From: Monoplex corrugatus
Lineage: Eukaryota > Mollusca > Gastropoda > Littorinimorpha > Ranellidae
Length of the DNA stretch: 64,000 nucleotides
Direction: 5' to 3'
Assembly: GCA_030674185.1 (NCBI GenBank)
Contig: CM060314.1
Coordinates: forward strand, 23,995,340-24,059,339
Part shown: in pieces, positions 1 through 9,969 of the stretch
How positions within the stretch are numbered: the first letter of the stretch is position 1
How the letters are laid out: each line of letters begins with the position of its first letter
Program-made: the position numbers and the translations under genes
Notes under the pieces: model-generated
Told to the model about the DNA's origin: nothing
Databases searched by the model: none
What the model saw: the letters and a program-made list of their open reading frames with translations, nothing else

Positions 1-36
1 ATAAGACTTTGAAGACCTTACATGTTTCTTTTTCAG

Positions 37-292
37 CCCCATTTCGGCCAACCGCAAGTCCAGCAGCCCTTCCCAGGGGCAGCAACCGCACCTCCCGACT
101 ATGCCTCCCCTCACCCATATGCCCACCAGGCCTATCCCCCAAGCCACGTGGTTCCCATGGGAACGATCGGGGGCAGCGGGACTTACAGCCATAACACCAC
201 GGTGGTCATCAACCAGCCCGCTCCTGTGATGAGGGCCAGCCCCAGAGACTGGGCTTCCACTATGTGCTCCTGCTGCGACGACATGGGATCTT
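37..292 (+). CDS. PLAC8-family gene, exon with Pro-rich N-terminal region and start of Cys-rich domain
   Basis: Acceptor AG at 35-36 and donor GT at 293-294 (T|GTGAGT). There are 85 codons plus one base, and the last codon is completed as Cys by the next exon. It encodes a Pro/Gln/His-rich region, then DWASTMCSCCDDMGSC, the entry to the PLAC8 domain. Confidence 0.85.
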
Positions 293-1446
293 GTGAGTAT
301 CTGTGGTGATAATGGTGGTGGTAGTTGAGGTGATAGTGATGTGGTGGTGGTGGTTGCCGTCATTGTAGTATTAGTATTTTTACCGGGTAGCAGGAGGGAA
401 AGGCAGCACCAGGTAGACCCAGGGAGAAAATATTGGACGGACTTGCAAGGACAGAGAGGGTGGAGAATGTGCTTGGGGCGACAAGGGATAGATGCATATG
501 GAGGGCCATGATCGCCAACGCCATGCGGCGGGGCACATGATGACAATGACCGGGTAGTTGCCGTTATTTTAGTGTTTGTAGTTGTACCGGGTAGTGTATA
601 TGTTGAGTTGTATTGGCAAAGGCTCTCTCTCGGATTCTGTCACGATCATGGAAAGGCTGTGTATGAAACGTCATGTCTGGCCGCTTTCGCGATCATGTGA
701 ATACACCCGGAGGTTGTGGTAAAGCAGTGTAGGGAGCTACCGACTGCTGAGTGTCGAGACTACAGTAAGGGGTCAAGAACTGGTGGCTGGGCGGGCTGCT
801 CAATAGAGAGATGCAGGCCTGGAGTAAGGCAAAGGTTGGCTCTTCCATTATGTCTTCATCCGGCAGCTGGATCGGAACTAGCTGATGCACATTGTCTGAT
901 TATGTTCCGGGTTTGTCATCTCCCTACCTTGCAATCCGGTATGTAAACAAGGTAAGTGATGATTGGGTCTGTATGGATCATGCAGCTAATAGACTGCCCT
1001 CCCTTTGCTTGGCAAAATGATGACCATGTGGTGGTGGGAGCTTGGAGGTCATTGCTCGGTCAGCGATGAGGCATTGTTACTCAAGGTCCCATCTGGCACC
1101 CTCAGGTGTTTCTTATTAACCCTATGACTCCCGCACCATGTCCACTAGCATCCTGCATTGTCAACCATGCTAACAAAACAAAAACTTAACCCTTTGACTC
1201 CCGCACCTTTCCTGCAGGAAGCTGGTGGATAGGGTGAGGGAGTCAAAGGGTTATGTTTTTGCACTTGGTGGATAGGGTGCGGGACTCAAAGGGTTAACAA
1301 AGCTCAGGCTCTCCATGGTTTCCACTGGAGTCACAGAAAGGATGGGCTTGCTGCATGGAATCACGTGAATTACTGTGCTGATGATGGCGGGTGTTGTAGT
1401 GATGGGGGTGGTTGTACTGTGGTGATTACAGTAATAGTGGCAATAC

Positions 1447-1501
<55 letters not shown>

Positions 1502-4500
1502 CTGACTGATTGATTGAGTGGGTTCAGAGTTTACGTCAGCACGCACCTCAGGTGATATGGCCAACGGGGATAACCATCCCAGGGAGAAGGGGGACTTAAT
1601 CTAATCCTATACTGCCACCACCAGAACAACAATGCTGTTAAGATGGGACAGTAAGATGGCCAGTTTTAATGTAGCGCACTCCGGGATTCAAATCCATAAC
1701 CATTAGCGTGTGAATCCAATGCTCAACCTCCTGAGCAACAGTGCTTGTTTGTGTGTAGGTATATGTGTGCATGAGTGTGTGTTTGTGTGTATGTATGTAC
1801 ATATTAAAGTATGTGCTAGCGCAGGCCTGTGAGCATGTGCACGCATGCGCGTGTGTGGGTGTATGCATGTTTGTTGTTGTGTTTGTGTTGTATATATATA
1901 GATCTCTGTGTGTTGGACATTAATTATACATGTGCACAAGCCTGATTGTCTGTTCTGTTCATAAGAGATCCGTATCTCCCCATGGGATGCCTGGGGCTCT
2001 TTCAATATAGATTGTATCCCCACCTTCTGGAAATTCTGTGCTAGAAATTTCATCTTTCCTGTCACTCTCTTTGTTTCTGCCTTGTTCCTTTAGTTTTTTG
2101 TCATTTCTTCCTACCATTTTCTGCCTTGCTGGTCCAATCATCTCTATGCGTTTGATTAAGTCTTACATTCTATTAGGATTGACCATTGGCTACATGTATT
2201 AAGAGCATTTTTGGCTCTAGGGAAATAAGATATGCGGAAACAATTTTAGGTAATTCAGGCCCGATTTTATATATGTTTTGGCGTCCTTGATTATGTTTAA
2301 ATTTATATCCAGGTATATTTATTAAATCCCCTGCATGATGGGTTGGATAAAATGGTCAACGTCAGGGGCATCTCCTCGGATTCTGTGCGCGATTGCATAG
2401 ATACATGTACTTACTTCTCTTTTCGTTTTTTTAGTCGTTGAAGTAGAGTATGTTTTGAAACGGGTCATAGCCCTGATATGGCTCTACGCTAGCGGCTGGG
2501 CTGTAATTAGTGTAAACAAAAATAACAATAACAATGTGTATCCATTTTGTTCGCAGGTCTGCTGGGAACGTTCTGTCCCTTGGTGCTGGCCTGTCAAATC
2601 TCCATGGAGATGGAGGAGTCCGCGTGTGTGCCTTGCTGTGTCCCATCCTGGCTCAATGTGCTCAGGACCAAAATGAGAGCCGAGAACAACATCGAGGTTT
2701 GTCAGACAAGGCATACTTCAACCTGTTGGCTCTAAGCACCCTGTCCACCAGCATCTTGCATTGTCAATCATGCTGGCAAAGCAAAAACTTAACCCTTTGG
2801 CTCCCTCACCCTGTCCACCAGCATCCTGCAATGACAACCATGCTAGCAAGGCAAAAACTTAACCCTTTGACTCCTTCATTCTATCCACCAGCTTCCTGCA
2901 GGAAGCTGGTGAATCATCATCATCATATGCCCTGTCCCATGGCGTTGGCAATCATGGCCCTCCCCTATCCCTTGTCGCTGCAAGTACATCTCCCACCCTC
3001 TCTGTCCTCAGTCACCCTGCAAGTCCGTCCAATATTTTCTCTCTGGGTCTACCTGGTGTTCTCTTTCCCTCCAGCTTTCCTGTTGTGACCAGGTTCTCTA
3101 ATTTCCTTTCCTCATAAAATGTCCTGTAAATGTTGCTTGTCTTTTCCCAATCCTCTTTATCAATGATCTTCTTGCGTCTGCCTCCATCAAGACTGTCTCG
3201 TTTGTTTTCTTTGCTGTCCATGGAACTCTCAACATTCTTCTTAGAAAGCACATTTCGGCTGCCTCAATCTTGTTTTGGCTTTGTGTGTTGACTCTCCACG
3301 CCTCACAACCGTAATACAGGATCAGTTCTATATAACATTCAAGAACCCTCTTCCTGATGTTAATTGATAGGCCGGTGGATAGGGTGAGGGAATCAAAGGG
3401 TTAAGTTTTTGCAGCTATTGATAGGGTGCGGGAGTCAAAGGGTTAAAATTTCAGTTTCATCTGTTCTTAGAATACAGTCTGTATATACTAACACCACAAA
3501 TGCTATGTGATGATGAAGGCACACAAAGAAAGAAGAAAATGTTTATTTTGGAGGGTTCCAGGTTCTCTCTACTCTGACTGTCTCCTTACTCTCCTCCCAT
3601 TCATCACTGACATCATCAACACTTCTCTTCAAACTGGAACTGTCCCAGATTCTTTCAAGTCTGCTATTGTTCACCCTCTCCTCAAGAAATACAATTTAGA
3701 TCCAAATGAACTGAAAAATTACCGGCCTATCTCTAATCTCTCTTTCTTGTCAAAACTCATCGAAAAAGTTGTCCTCAACCAGCTGAACTCTCACCTGTCT
3801 GCCAACAATCTTCTCAATCCTTTCCAGTCAGCCTACCGCCAGTGCCATAGCACTGAAACTGCCCTGCTACACATTCTCAACAATCTCCTCCTTGCAACTG
3901 ATACTGGCAAAGTCTCTCTCCTCACACTTCTTGATCTGTCTGCAGCCTTTGATACCATTGATCATGGTATTCTCCTTTCTAGACTTCATCATACTTTTGG
4001 CATCTCTGACATTGCTCTCTCCTTTTTCACTTCATATCTGTCAAACAGAAAACAAACTGTTCTCATTAATGGCACTTACTCTCAACCTGCATGCCTGACC
4101 TGTGGTGTTCCACAAGGATCTGTCCTTGGCCCTGTTCTTTTCACTCTTTACACCTCCCCCTGTCCACCATCATCAACTCCCACTCTATAAAACACCACTT
4201 CTATGCTGATGACACCCAACTTCTAGACAGTGACACACCAGACAATATACAGTGCCTCTTGACTCGCACCACTGAGTGTTACTCGGACATTAAGAACTGG
4301 ATGACGTTCAACAAACTTCAGCTTAATGACGACAAGACAGAAGCTATCCTCATTGGCACCCGTCAGAAACTTTCTCAGCTGCCTCCTCTTTCTCTCTCAT
4401 TATGTAATACATCAGTCCCAATTTCTGACTCAGCTAAAAACCTTGGTGTCTGCATTGACTCTACCCTCTCCATGAACAACTTTGTTTCTCAAACTTCCAG

Positions 4501-5941
4501 GTCTTGCTACTATCACCTCCATCGTATAAGCCTGATCAGGAAGTATCTCTCTGTCGAAACAACTGCAAAACTCGTTCTCTCCTTCATAATGTCTCGCATT
4601 GACTATTGCAATTCACTCCTGTCTGGTCTTCCTGCCTCCACCATTCACATCCTACAGCGCATTCAAAACAATGCTGTACGCCTTGTACTCAAAAAGAAAA
4701 AAGCTGACCACATATCTCCTCTCCTGGCACAACTTCACTGGCTCCCTGTATCAAAGCGCATACAGTACAAACTAGACACCATGTGCTACAAAAGCCTCAA
4801 TAACGCAGCCCCTGATTACCTGTCAAGCCTACTTGAGATCTATGTTCCCTCACGTACCCTCCGCTCTGCCTCCGATCCTCTGACTTTTCGCTTTCCACGC
4901 ACTAAGCTCAATACCTATGGTCCACGAGCCTTCTCTGTTTCTGGTCCACTTTCCTGGAACAAACTTCCTCTCTCTGTCCGTCAGCAACCTACTTTTGTCT
5001 CCTTCAAGTCCGCTCTCAAAACTCACCTTTTCTCCTCTGCATAAAATCCTGACCTCACTCATCCCCCTCTGTAGCCTGTCTCCACTCGGAGGGGAATCAC
5101 ATTGTAATATATATTTGTATATAATATGCTCTCTATAATTTTCCATTGCTTTTATTCTTTTTCCCCATTTATAGCCATGTGTGAGTGTGTGTGTGCGCGC
5201 ATGCGTAAGTGTATGTTCAGCGCTTAGATTTGATTTTTATCAAGATTTTGCGCTATATAAATATTGTAATTATTATTATTATTATTATTAGTGGCATTAA
5301 CAGATTACTGCCTTTTTTTTACATCCAACCATTACTAATGGAGGGTCTGTACTACTCACAGATAAACAAGAAAGCAGTAGAAGAACGTGATACAAAATTA
5401 GAGTATCAGCAGTATTGAGAGAGGGGTAGGAGGTAAAATAATATTATCTTATGAAGAAGATCCAAAATGATTGTAAGATAAGCCATGAATTGGTAGGAGA
5501 TAGAATAATATTATCTTATGAAGAAGATCCAAAATGATCGTAAGATAAGCCATGAATTGAAAGGCGATGGAATAATATTATCTTATGAAGAAGATCCAAA
5601 ATGATTGTAAGATAAGCCATGAATTGAAAGGCGATAGAATAATATTATCTTATGAAGTAGATCCAGTCTTGATGGAGGCAGACACAAGAAGATCATTCAT
5701 AAGGAAGATTAGGAAAAGACAGGCAACATTTGTAGGCCATTTTATGAGGAGGGGGGGATTGGAGCACCTGTTCACGACGGGAAAGCTGGAGGGGAAGAGA
5801 GCACCAGGTAGACCCAGGGAGAAGATACTAGACGGACTTGTAGAGTGGCTGAAGACAGAGAGGGTGGAAGAGATGCTTGAGGTAACAAGAGATAGAGACA
5901 GATGGATGTCCATGATCGCCAACGCCATGCGGCAAGGCACC

Positions 5942-5972
<31 letters not shown>

Positions 5973-7027
5973 GAGGAAGAAGAAGAAGAAGATCCAAAAT
6001 GATCGTAAGATAAGCCATGAATTCTACATGCTGGCATATTATGAAGCTTGGTCACAACCTTTACTTTACGTAGTGAGATTAAGAAGAAAAGATTGACTGT
6101 CCGAAGGCACATCACATTTGTTAAGTTTTGTTATTTATTGGAATGTATTTTGCTAAACTTGCAAAGCCTATGTGAAAATGTAATACGTATACACATTACA
6201 ATCAGGTGTAAAATATATAGGCCTACTTGCCCTTATTCACCGGGAAGTTATCAGGATTACATTATGAGTTTAAGAAGAAAAGATTGACTGTCCGAAGGCA
6301 CATCACATTTGTTAAGTTTTGTAATTTATTGGCATGTATTTTGCTAAACTTGCAAAGCCTATGTGAAAATGTAAGACGTATGTACATTACAATCAGGTGT
6401 AAAATATATACCTGCCCTTATTCACTGGGAAGTTACCGGGATTCTACCTAACTTGTAATTTTTTTCCTTCATAATGATGACCATACAGGTGTCATCAAAA
6501 CACCGACACATTGGTTGTCATTGTTGATTTTTTTTAATATCTACTCATTCCCATCAGTGGCCCAGCAGACAGGATTTGCCTTACACCTCCAGGGAAGCTT
6601 TCGCCACTATGAAAGGACTTGTAAATAATATTTCCATTAGTATTGATCTATTGAAATCTGTAAGAAATTATAGGCTTACCCGGCTCTGTTGTATTTCTTT
6701 CTGGGTGTGTATGTGTGTGTGTGAAAGAGAGACAGACAGACAGACACAGAGAGAGTGGGGGGGGGGGGGGTATTAGATTCAGGTAGAGAATAATCAGCCT
6801 TAAAAACAATCATGACCAATTAAATTGTTTCGGTGATGTTTTTTTTTCTTTTTGTTTTTTGTTTTGTTTGTTTGGGAGAGGGTTTTTTTTGTTTTGTTTT
6901 GTTTTGTTTTTTCTTACTTGTCGGTTGTTTCACACTGAACTTAGTCATCTCGTTTCTTTGTTATTATTTTTGTTTTTGAGTTTGTTGTTGTTGGTGGTGG
7001 TGGTGGTGGCGATGTATGTGTCCCATC

Positions 7028-7095
<68 letters not shown>

Positions 7096-7570
7096 GTTTT
7101 TTTGTTTCTGGTTAATGTGTGTGTGTGTTTCTGGTAAGTGTGTGTATACGTGTGTGTGCGCTTGTGTGTGCATGTGTGTGTGTTTGTTTCTGGTTTGTGT
7201 GTGTGTGTGTGTTTCTGGTTTATATGTGTGTGTGCTTCTGATTAATGTGTATGTGTGAGTGTGTATTGTTGTGTGTGTGGGGTCTGTGTGTGTGTTTGAG
7301 TGAGTGAGAGTGTGTGTGTGTGATGGTGTGTGTGCACATCTCCTTAACCATGCCCTGTTGGCCAAAAGTGAGCATCCGTCTTGTTTTACCGGTTCAGTAC
7401 ACGTTCTTATTCTCATACATTTCTGTGTAATGACAATAGCAACGTTGAACTGCGTGCAGGGCACTGTGATGGACGACTGCTGCGTGACCACATGCTGTGG
7501 TCCGTGCGTGATGTGTCAGATGTCCAGGGAGCTCAAGCACATTCGCAGGTCCTACCAGCCACCTCAGTAG
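37..7570 (+). CDS. PLAC8/cornifelin-family cysteine-rich protein, 5' partial, 3 exons
   Basis: Three exons join in phase: 37-292, 2557-2696 and 7460-7570 (TAG stop). The first follows a pyrimidine-rich acceptor (TTTCTTTTTCAG), so it is internal and the true start lies upstream of the window. The product has a Pro/Gln/Tyr-rich N-terminal stretch, then the PLAC8 (Cys-rich) domain: paired cysteines at CSCCDDMGSC, a GTFCPLVLACQ segment, a CVPCC pair, and the closing CCVTTCCGPCVMCQMSREL. This order matches vertebrate PLAC8, cornifelin and plant FW2.2/PCR proteins. About 168 codons are visible. Family members are small membrane-associated or secreted-like proteins with varied roles (cell-size control, metal transport, cornified envelope), so no specific function is claimed. 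The introns carry a LINE fragment, a SINE, a MITE and a CR1-like LINE. Confidence 0.85.
293..1115. other. Intron with old LINE fragment and dispersed repeat
   Basis: Positions 385-545 (+) are a worn 3' end of the RTE-like LINE seen whole at 50560-52632. It keeps the ACCAGGTAGACCCAGGGAGA stretch and the CGCCATGCGGCGGGGCAC end. Positions about 690-1030 belong to a dispersed repeat that recurs at about 47040-47345 and, shorter, at about 47985-48020. No coding signal. Confidence 0.55.
1116..1297. mobile_element. TTAA-flanked fold-back MITE, family A copy 1 (piggyBac-type ends)
   Basis: The element starts TTAACCCTATGACTCC and ends GGACTCAAAGGGTTAA, so inverted ends are bounded by TTAA. An inner inverted copy of the same motif (CTTAACCCTTTGACTCC, then GGAGTCAAAGGGTTATG) makes the whole unit an imperfect palindrome. 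TTAA target sites and CCCTTT ends are characteristic of piggyBac elements; assignment to that superfamily is inference. Confidence 0.75.
1446..1745 (-). mobile_element. tRNA-derived SINE with (ATCA)n tail
   Basis: Read on the - strand, it opens with a tRNA-like head (GGTTGAGCATTGGATTCACA, then a degenerate B box GGATTTGAATCCC). The body matches the + strand SINE at 50103-50335 over its length. The long (TGAT)n microsatellite at about 1446-1515 is the 3' tail of this SINE. Confidence 0.7.
1940..2410 (-). repeat. Unclassified interspersed repeat, copy in reverse orientation
   Basis: The reverse complement of about 1940-2410 matches about 32900-33450 with scattered substitutions. A shorter related copy is at about 28060-28345. 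No coding potential or terminal repeats were recognised. Confidence 0.55.
2557..2696 (+). CDS. PLAC8-family gene, central Cys-rich exon
   Basis: Acceptor TTCGCAG ends at 2556; donor GTTTGT starts at 2697. The exon completes a split Cys codon and reads through LLGTFCPLVLACQISMEMEE and CVPCC to RAENNIE. It ends in phase 0. Confidence 0.88.
2719..3446. mobile_element. TTAA MITE, family A copy 2, interrupted by a LINE
   Basis: The left part at about 2719-2915 contains repeated CTTAACCCTTTGACTCC motifs and the central CTTCCTGCAGGAAGCTGGTG palindrome. The right part at about 3372-3446 resumes with GGTGGATAGGGTGAGGG and ends GGAGTCAAAGGGTTAA. The gap is filled by a LINE fragment. The left TTAA end is worn. 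Confidence 0.7.
2916..3371 (-). mobile_element. 5'-truncated RTE-like LINE inserted in the MITE
   Basis: The - strand sequence matches the 3' end of the LINE at 50560-52632, including the KLEGKRTPGRPREKILDGL peptide, and ends in a (CAT)n tail on the + strand. The insertion splits the MITE hairpin just after GCTGGTG, and a similar GCCGGTG flanks the other side as a probable short target-site duplication. Frames are broken. Confidence 0.7.
3500..5292 (+). mobile_element. CR1/L2-like non-LTR retrotransposon, 5' truncated, (ATT)n tail
   Basis: It contains most of a reverse transcriptase and the C-terminal thumb region. The 3' end carries an AGCGC...GCGCTATATAAATATTG hairpin followed by (ATT)n. 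The same 3' tail without coding sequence occurs at 19799-19863. Placement in the CR1/L2/jockey group rests on the RT motifs and tail type; the clade was not determined. Confidence 0.8.
3507..5044 (+). pseudogene. Reverse transcriptase of CR1/L2-like LINE, one frameshift
   Basis: One frame runs from 3507 to 4190 with NYRPISNLSFLSKLIEK, DLSAAFDTIDHGILL (first catalytic Asp) and GVPQGSVLGPVLF. A second frame resumes near 4150 with FYADDTQL (YADD active site) and continues to the stop at 5044 through the typical thumb and C-terminal region (LHWLPVSKRIQYKL, PLSWNKLPLSVR). The shift is one missing base in a C-run near 4152 (ACCTCCCCCTGTCC). The endonuclease domain is absent, so the copy is a dead 5' truncation. 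Confidence 0.85.
5432..6025 (+). repeat. 66-bp tandem repeat split by a LINE insertion
   Basis: A unit of about 66 bp (TATTATCTTATGAAGAAGAT...CCATGAATTG) is repeated about 3.5 times from 5432. The array stops at GAAGTAGATCCA, where LINE sequence begins, and resumes after the LINE tail with GAAGAAGATCCA at about 5982. The repeated GAAGNAGATCCA is a plausible target-site duplication. Confidence 0.6.
5657..5980 (+). mobile_element. RTE-like LINE 3' end with (ATG)n tail
   Basis: A + strand fragment in one open frame to 5944 encodes the LINE C-terminus (RQATFVGHFMRRGG, GKLEGKRAPGRPREKILDGL, WMSMIANAMRQGT), followed by TGA and (ATG)n. It matches the C-terminal part of the element at 50560-52632. 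Only the last ~95 codons remain. Confidence 0.75.
6070..6447 (+). repeat. Tandem duplication, ~190-bp unit x 2
   Basis: The segment beginning AAGAAGAAAAGATTGACTGT at about 6079 recurs at about 6272, and the similarity runs to about 6447. No gene is seen in it. Confidence 0.7.
6700..7330. repeat. GT-rich microsatellite block in PLAC8-family intron
   Basis: (GT)n at 7031-7093 and several shorter GT-rich tracts to about 7330, preceded by G- and T-homopolymers. Apparent Val/Cys- or His/Thr-rich reading frames here are products of the repeat. Confidence 0.85.
7460..7570 (+). CDS. PLAC8-family gene, terminal coding exon
   Basis: Acceptor GCGTGCAG ends at 7459. The exon encodes GTVMDDCCVTTCCGPCVMCQ, then SRELKHIRRSYQPPQ and TAG. 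The CC-x-x-x-CC-x-x-C-x-x-C pattern is the usual end of PLAC8 domains. Confidence 0.88.
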   Translation, partial: GTVMDDCCVTTCCGPCVMCQMSRELKHIRRSYQPPQ

Positions 7571-8128
7571 CCACCTCCCACCTGATGCCCACATATCCAT
7601 CGCTTACCCTTTTCGGGCTCGAGCCTTGCTCTTTCTTCGGGAGGAGAAGAGTAATTGATGTGGGACGATTTCTTTTCTTTTTTTTGTGTGTGTGTATGTT
7701 TTTCTTTAAAGAGATGGGGATAAGGATCTCCTATCATTGAGCCTTGTAGTCTTTTTAGGTCTGCTTGGTTGACTAATCATGGAACCGCAGAAAGAATTAT
7801 TCCATGTAAACTGGTTCCTGATTCCGCTAGTTATATTGATAAAGAACTGATAACTTACTAATGAAATCACAAGCTGTCGTGCGACATGATCAGATAAGTG
7901 TTTATGATTTCACAACTATGGATTTTCATCTGATTTTGATTCACAGAGGTATTGATTTGCTTGTTCCCTCAGATTACCGATAAAATAGTAAGCATACAGA
8001 ACGCACAACTTTATGTAGTTACCCTCCTTCGAGAAAAAACAAAAAAACTGACAGCATTTCATACCTCTGTTTGGGTTTGTTAGGGTTTGCTGAGCAATCT
8101 GAAGGCACTACTGACAATTATGAAATGT
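7571..8128. other. Likely 3' UTR and flank of PLAC8-family gene
   Basis: AT-rich sequence after the stop codon with no gene recognised. It ends where the 3.7-kb duplicated unit begins. Confidence 0.4.
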
Positions 8129-9122
8129 AGGCCTATATAAACATTCCTATCAAAAGAACACGATATTGAACATGTGAAAGACGCAATCCAAAGCAAGTGT
8201 GACTACTCGCATTCAAACAAACAAGAACCAGAAAAAAAACGAAAATAGAATCAGAACGCATACTTAATACAACCAAACAAGACAAGCACAAATTTTTGGC
8301 CACCTGGCTTTTGTCAAGCGTAAACGTAAGATTACAAAAGAAACGAACAACAAACAAAAAATACAAAAACCAGACAAAAAGACCAAAACTTCCCTGCTAT
8401 TTGTCCAGTAAGATTTCATTTCAGTCTTTTTCTCCTACTGGACAAAGCAGCAGAAGTTCTGTTTTTTTCTCCTAACTTTTTGTATATTTTGTTTATTGTT
8501 TGTTGTTTGATCTTATGTTTATGCTTGACAAAGGTCAGCTGGCCAAAAATTTGTGCCTGTCTCGTCTGATTATTATTAAATATATGTGTTCAGATTGTAT
8601 TAGATATGCATTCTGATTCTATTTTCATGTTTTTCTGGTTCATGAAAGAAGCAGTTTTACAGGAATTATTCACGAAACAGTGAATCAGCAATTCACCAAA
8701 AATTCACAACCTTATAAATGATATTAGAAACTTGACAGCACGAGAAATAACGCACGTTAAGGAAACTGGATTCCACTGTAAATTGGTCTTTTTAAATCCC
8801 AAGAAGTGTACATAATCTATGCCCTCATGCAAGTGATGTTGAAGAACGTAAACAGCATTAGAATCCCCAACATAGCAAACCATTGGGAAGTTGGCTTATA
8901 GGCCTACTTATAGCTGGTTTCTTTCACTATTACTGTGTGCGGAAAGATTCAGCTTTTTTAAGAGAATCTCAGCAACAGACAAGATGATTGATACCTGCTA
9001 AGTAGCCATAATGGAGAGCAAAAAGCATAGCTGTATTATTCTACAAAGAATTATTGTGTCAAAGTTGCCAACTGTTTGATTGATTTGTGCTTGATATGGA
9101 CAAATCACGGTAGTGACTGAAT

Positions 9123-9969
9123 CAGACCTGTTTACCCCATTCAGAAGCAATGTGTAGTCAGATAACTAAAATGTGTAGTCAGTGATGCAAATGTGTTAAG
9201 ATAATGATGATGATGATGATATCTTAAAGTCCATTTCACACCTACTTCCAGAAGTTCCACTACTGGCACTAGTTCAAGTCATGATAAAATGTCACAATTC
9301 AGGATATATATACACTATTTACATGTTCTGCACAAGGTAATTAGTTACTGAGTTTCTTGCTGTAAGCACTCTTCAGTGCAGCAAGATCCTTTGCTGTCAG
9401 ATTCTGAACAGCTTCTGCAGGCTCATGGGGCACTGACTTCAGGACCAGAAGGCTTTCCAATGTGGTGTCTGCCAAGCTGGATCTCTGATCTGTGCGGTTC
9501 TTCCTGACACAGGAAAAGATGCGCTCACAGTGAGCACTGCTATGAGGGATGGTGACAATGCCCCTCATGACCAGGGACAGTTCTTTGAACTGGCCACCCT
9601 CCAGCTCCCCAATGGCTTTCCAGGTTGGAAGAATCAGCCATTTTGATAGCCTAGGGCGATAACGAGGCCAAACTATGTTCAACACGATAGATGCGCAGTA
9701 GGCCTAGTCACGGACGCACGCAGGCAGTGAACTAAACTAGGTCGCTAACTTCTATGGGCGGTAACTCTAGTGAATGCAGTAAGCTTTCACAGCTGCCTGC
9801 GCGGCGCCTCAAGTGTGTCAAACGATGAGCGCAAGGGAAAATGAGCGCATGACGAAAATGTGTAGTCGCAAAAAGTTTAATGCGTAGTGAGGTTTTGAAA
9901 TGTGTAGTTGCGTAGTAGGGGCCTAAATGCGTAGATTTCTACGCATAATGCGTAGGGTAAACAGGTCTG
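9123..9969 (-). mobile_element. hAT-like DNA transposon, internally deleted (unit 1)
   Basis: The terminal inverted repeats are CAGACCTGTTTACCC and GGGTAAACAGGTCTG. A CTGAAT direct repeat abuts both ends (9117-9122 and 9970-9975). Inside is the 3' part of a hAT transposase on the - strand. Both subterminal zones hold repeated TGTGTAGT/TGCGTAGT motifs, likely transposase-binding sites (inference). At 847 bp it is far shorter than an autonomous hAT. Confidence 0.85.
9341..9685 (-). pseudogene. hAT transposase C-terminal dimerisation domain (unit 1)
   Basis: A 114-codon open frame matches the hAT dimerisation region: WLILPTWKAIGELEGGQF, then IPHSSAHCERIFSCVRKNRT and SSLADTTLESLLVLKS. This is the usual (I/V)P.SSA..ER.FS signature followed by the conserved helix. 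The catalytic core and BED finger are missing, so it is a transposase remnant that could act only as a binding or dimerising fragment, if expressed. Confidence 0.85.

Noticed and set aside
1638..2065. - strand frames of His/Thr/Cys-rich sequence
   Set aside because: Produced by GT-rich repeat and SINE sequence; no protein family.
6964..7491. Long His/Thr-rich and Val/Cys-rich open frames
   Set aside because: They are translations of GT/CA microsatellites; no conserved sequence or splice context.
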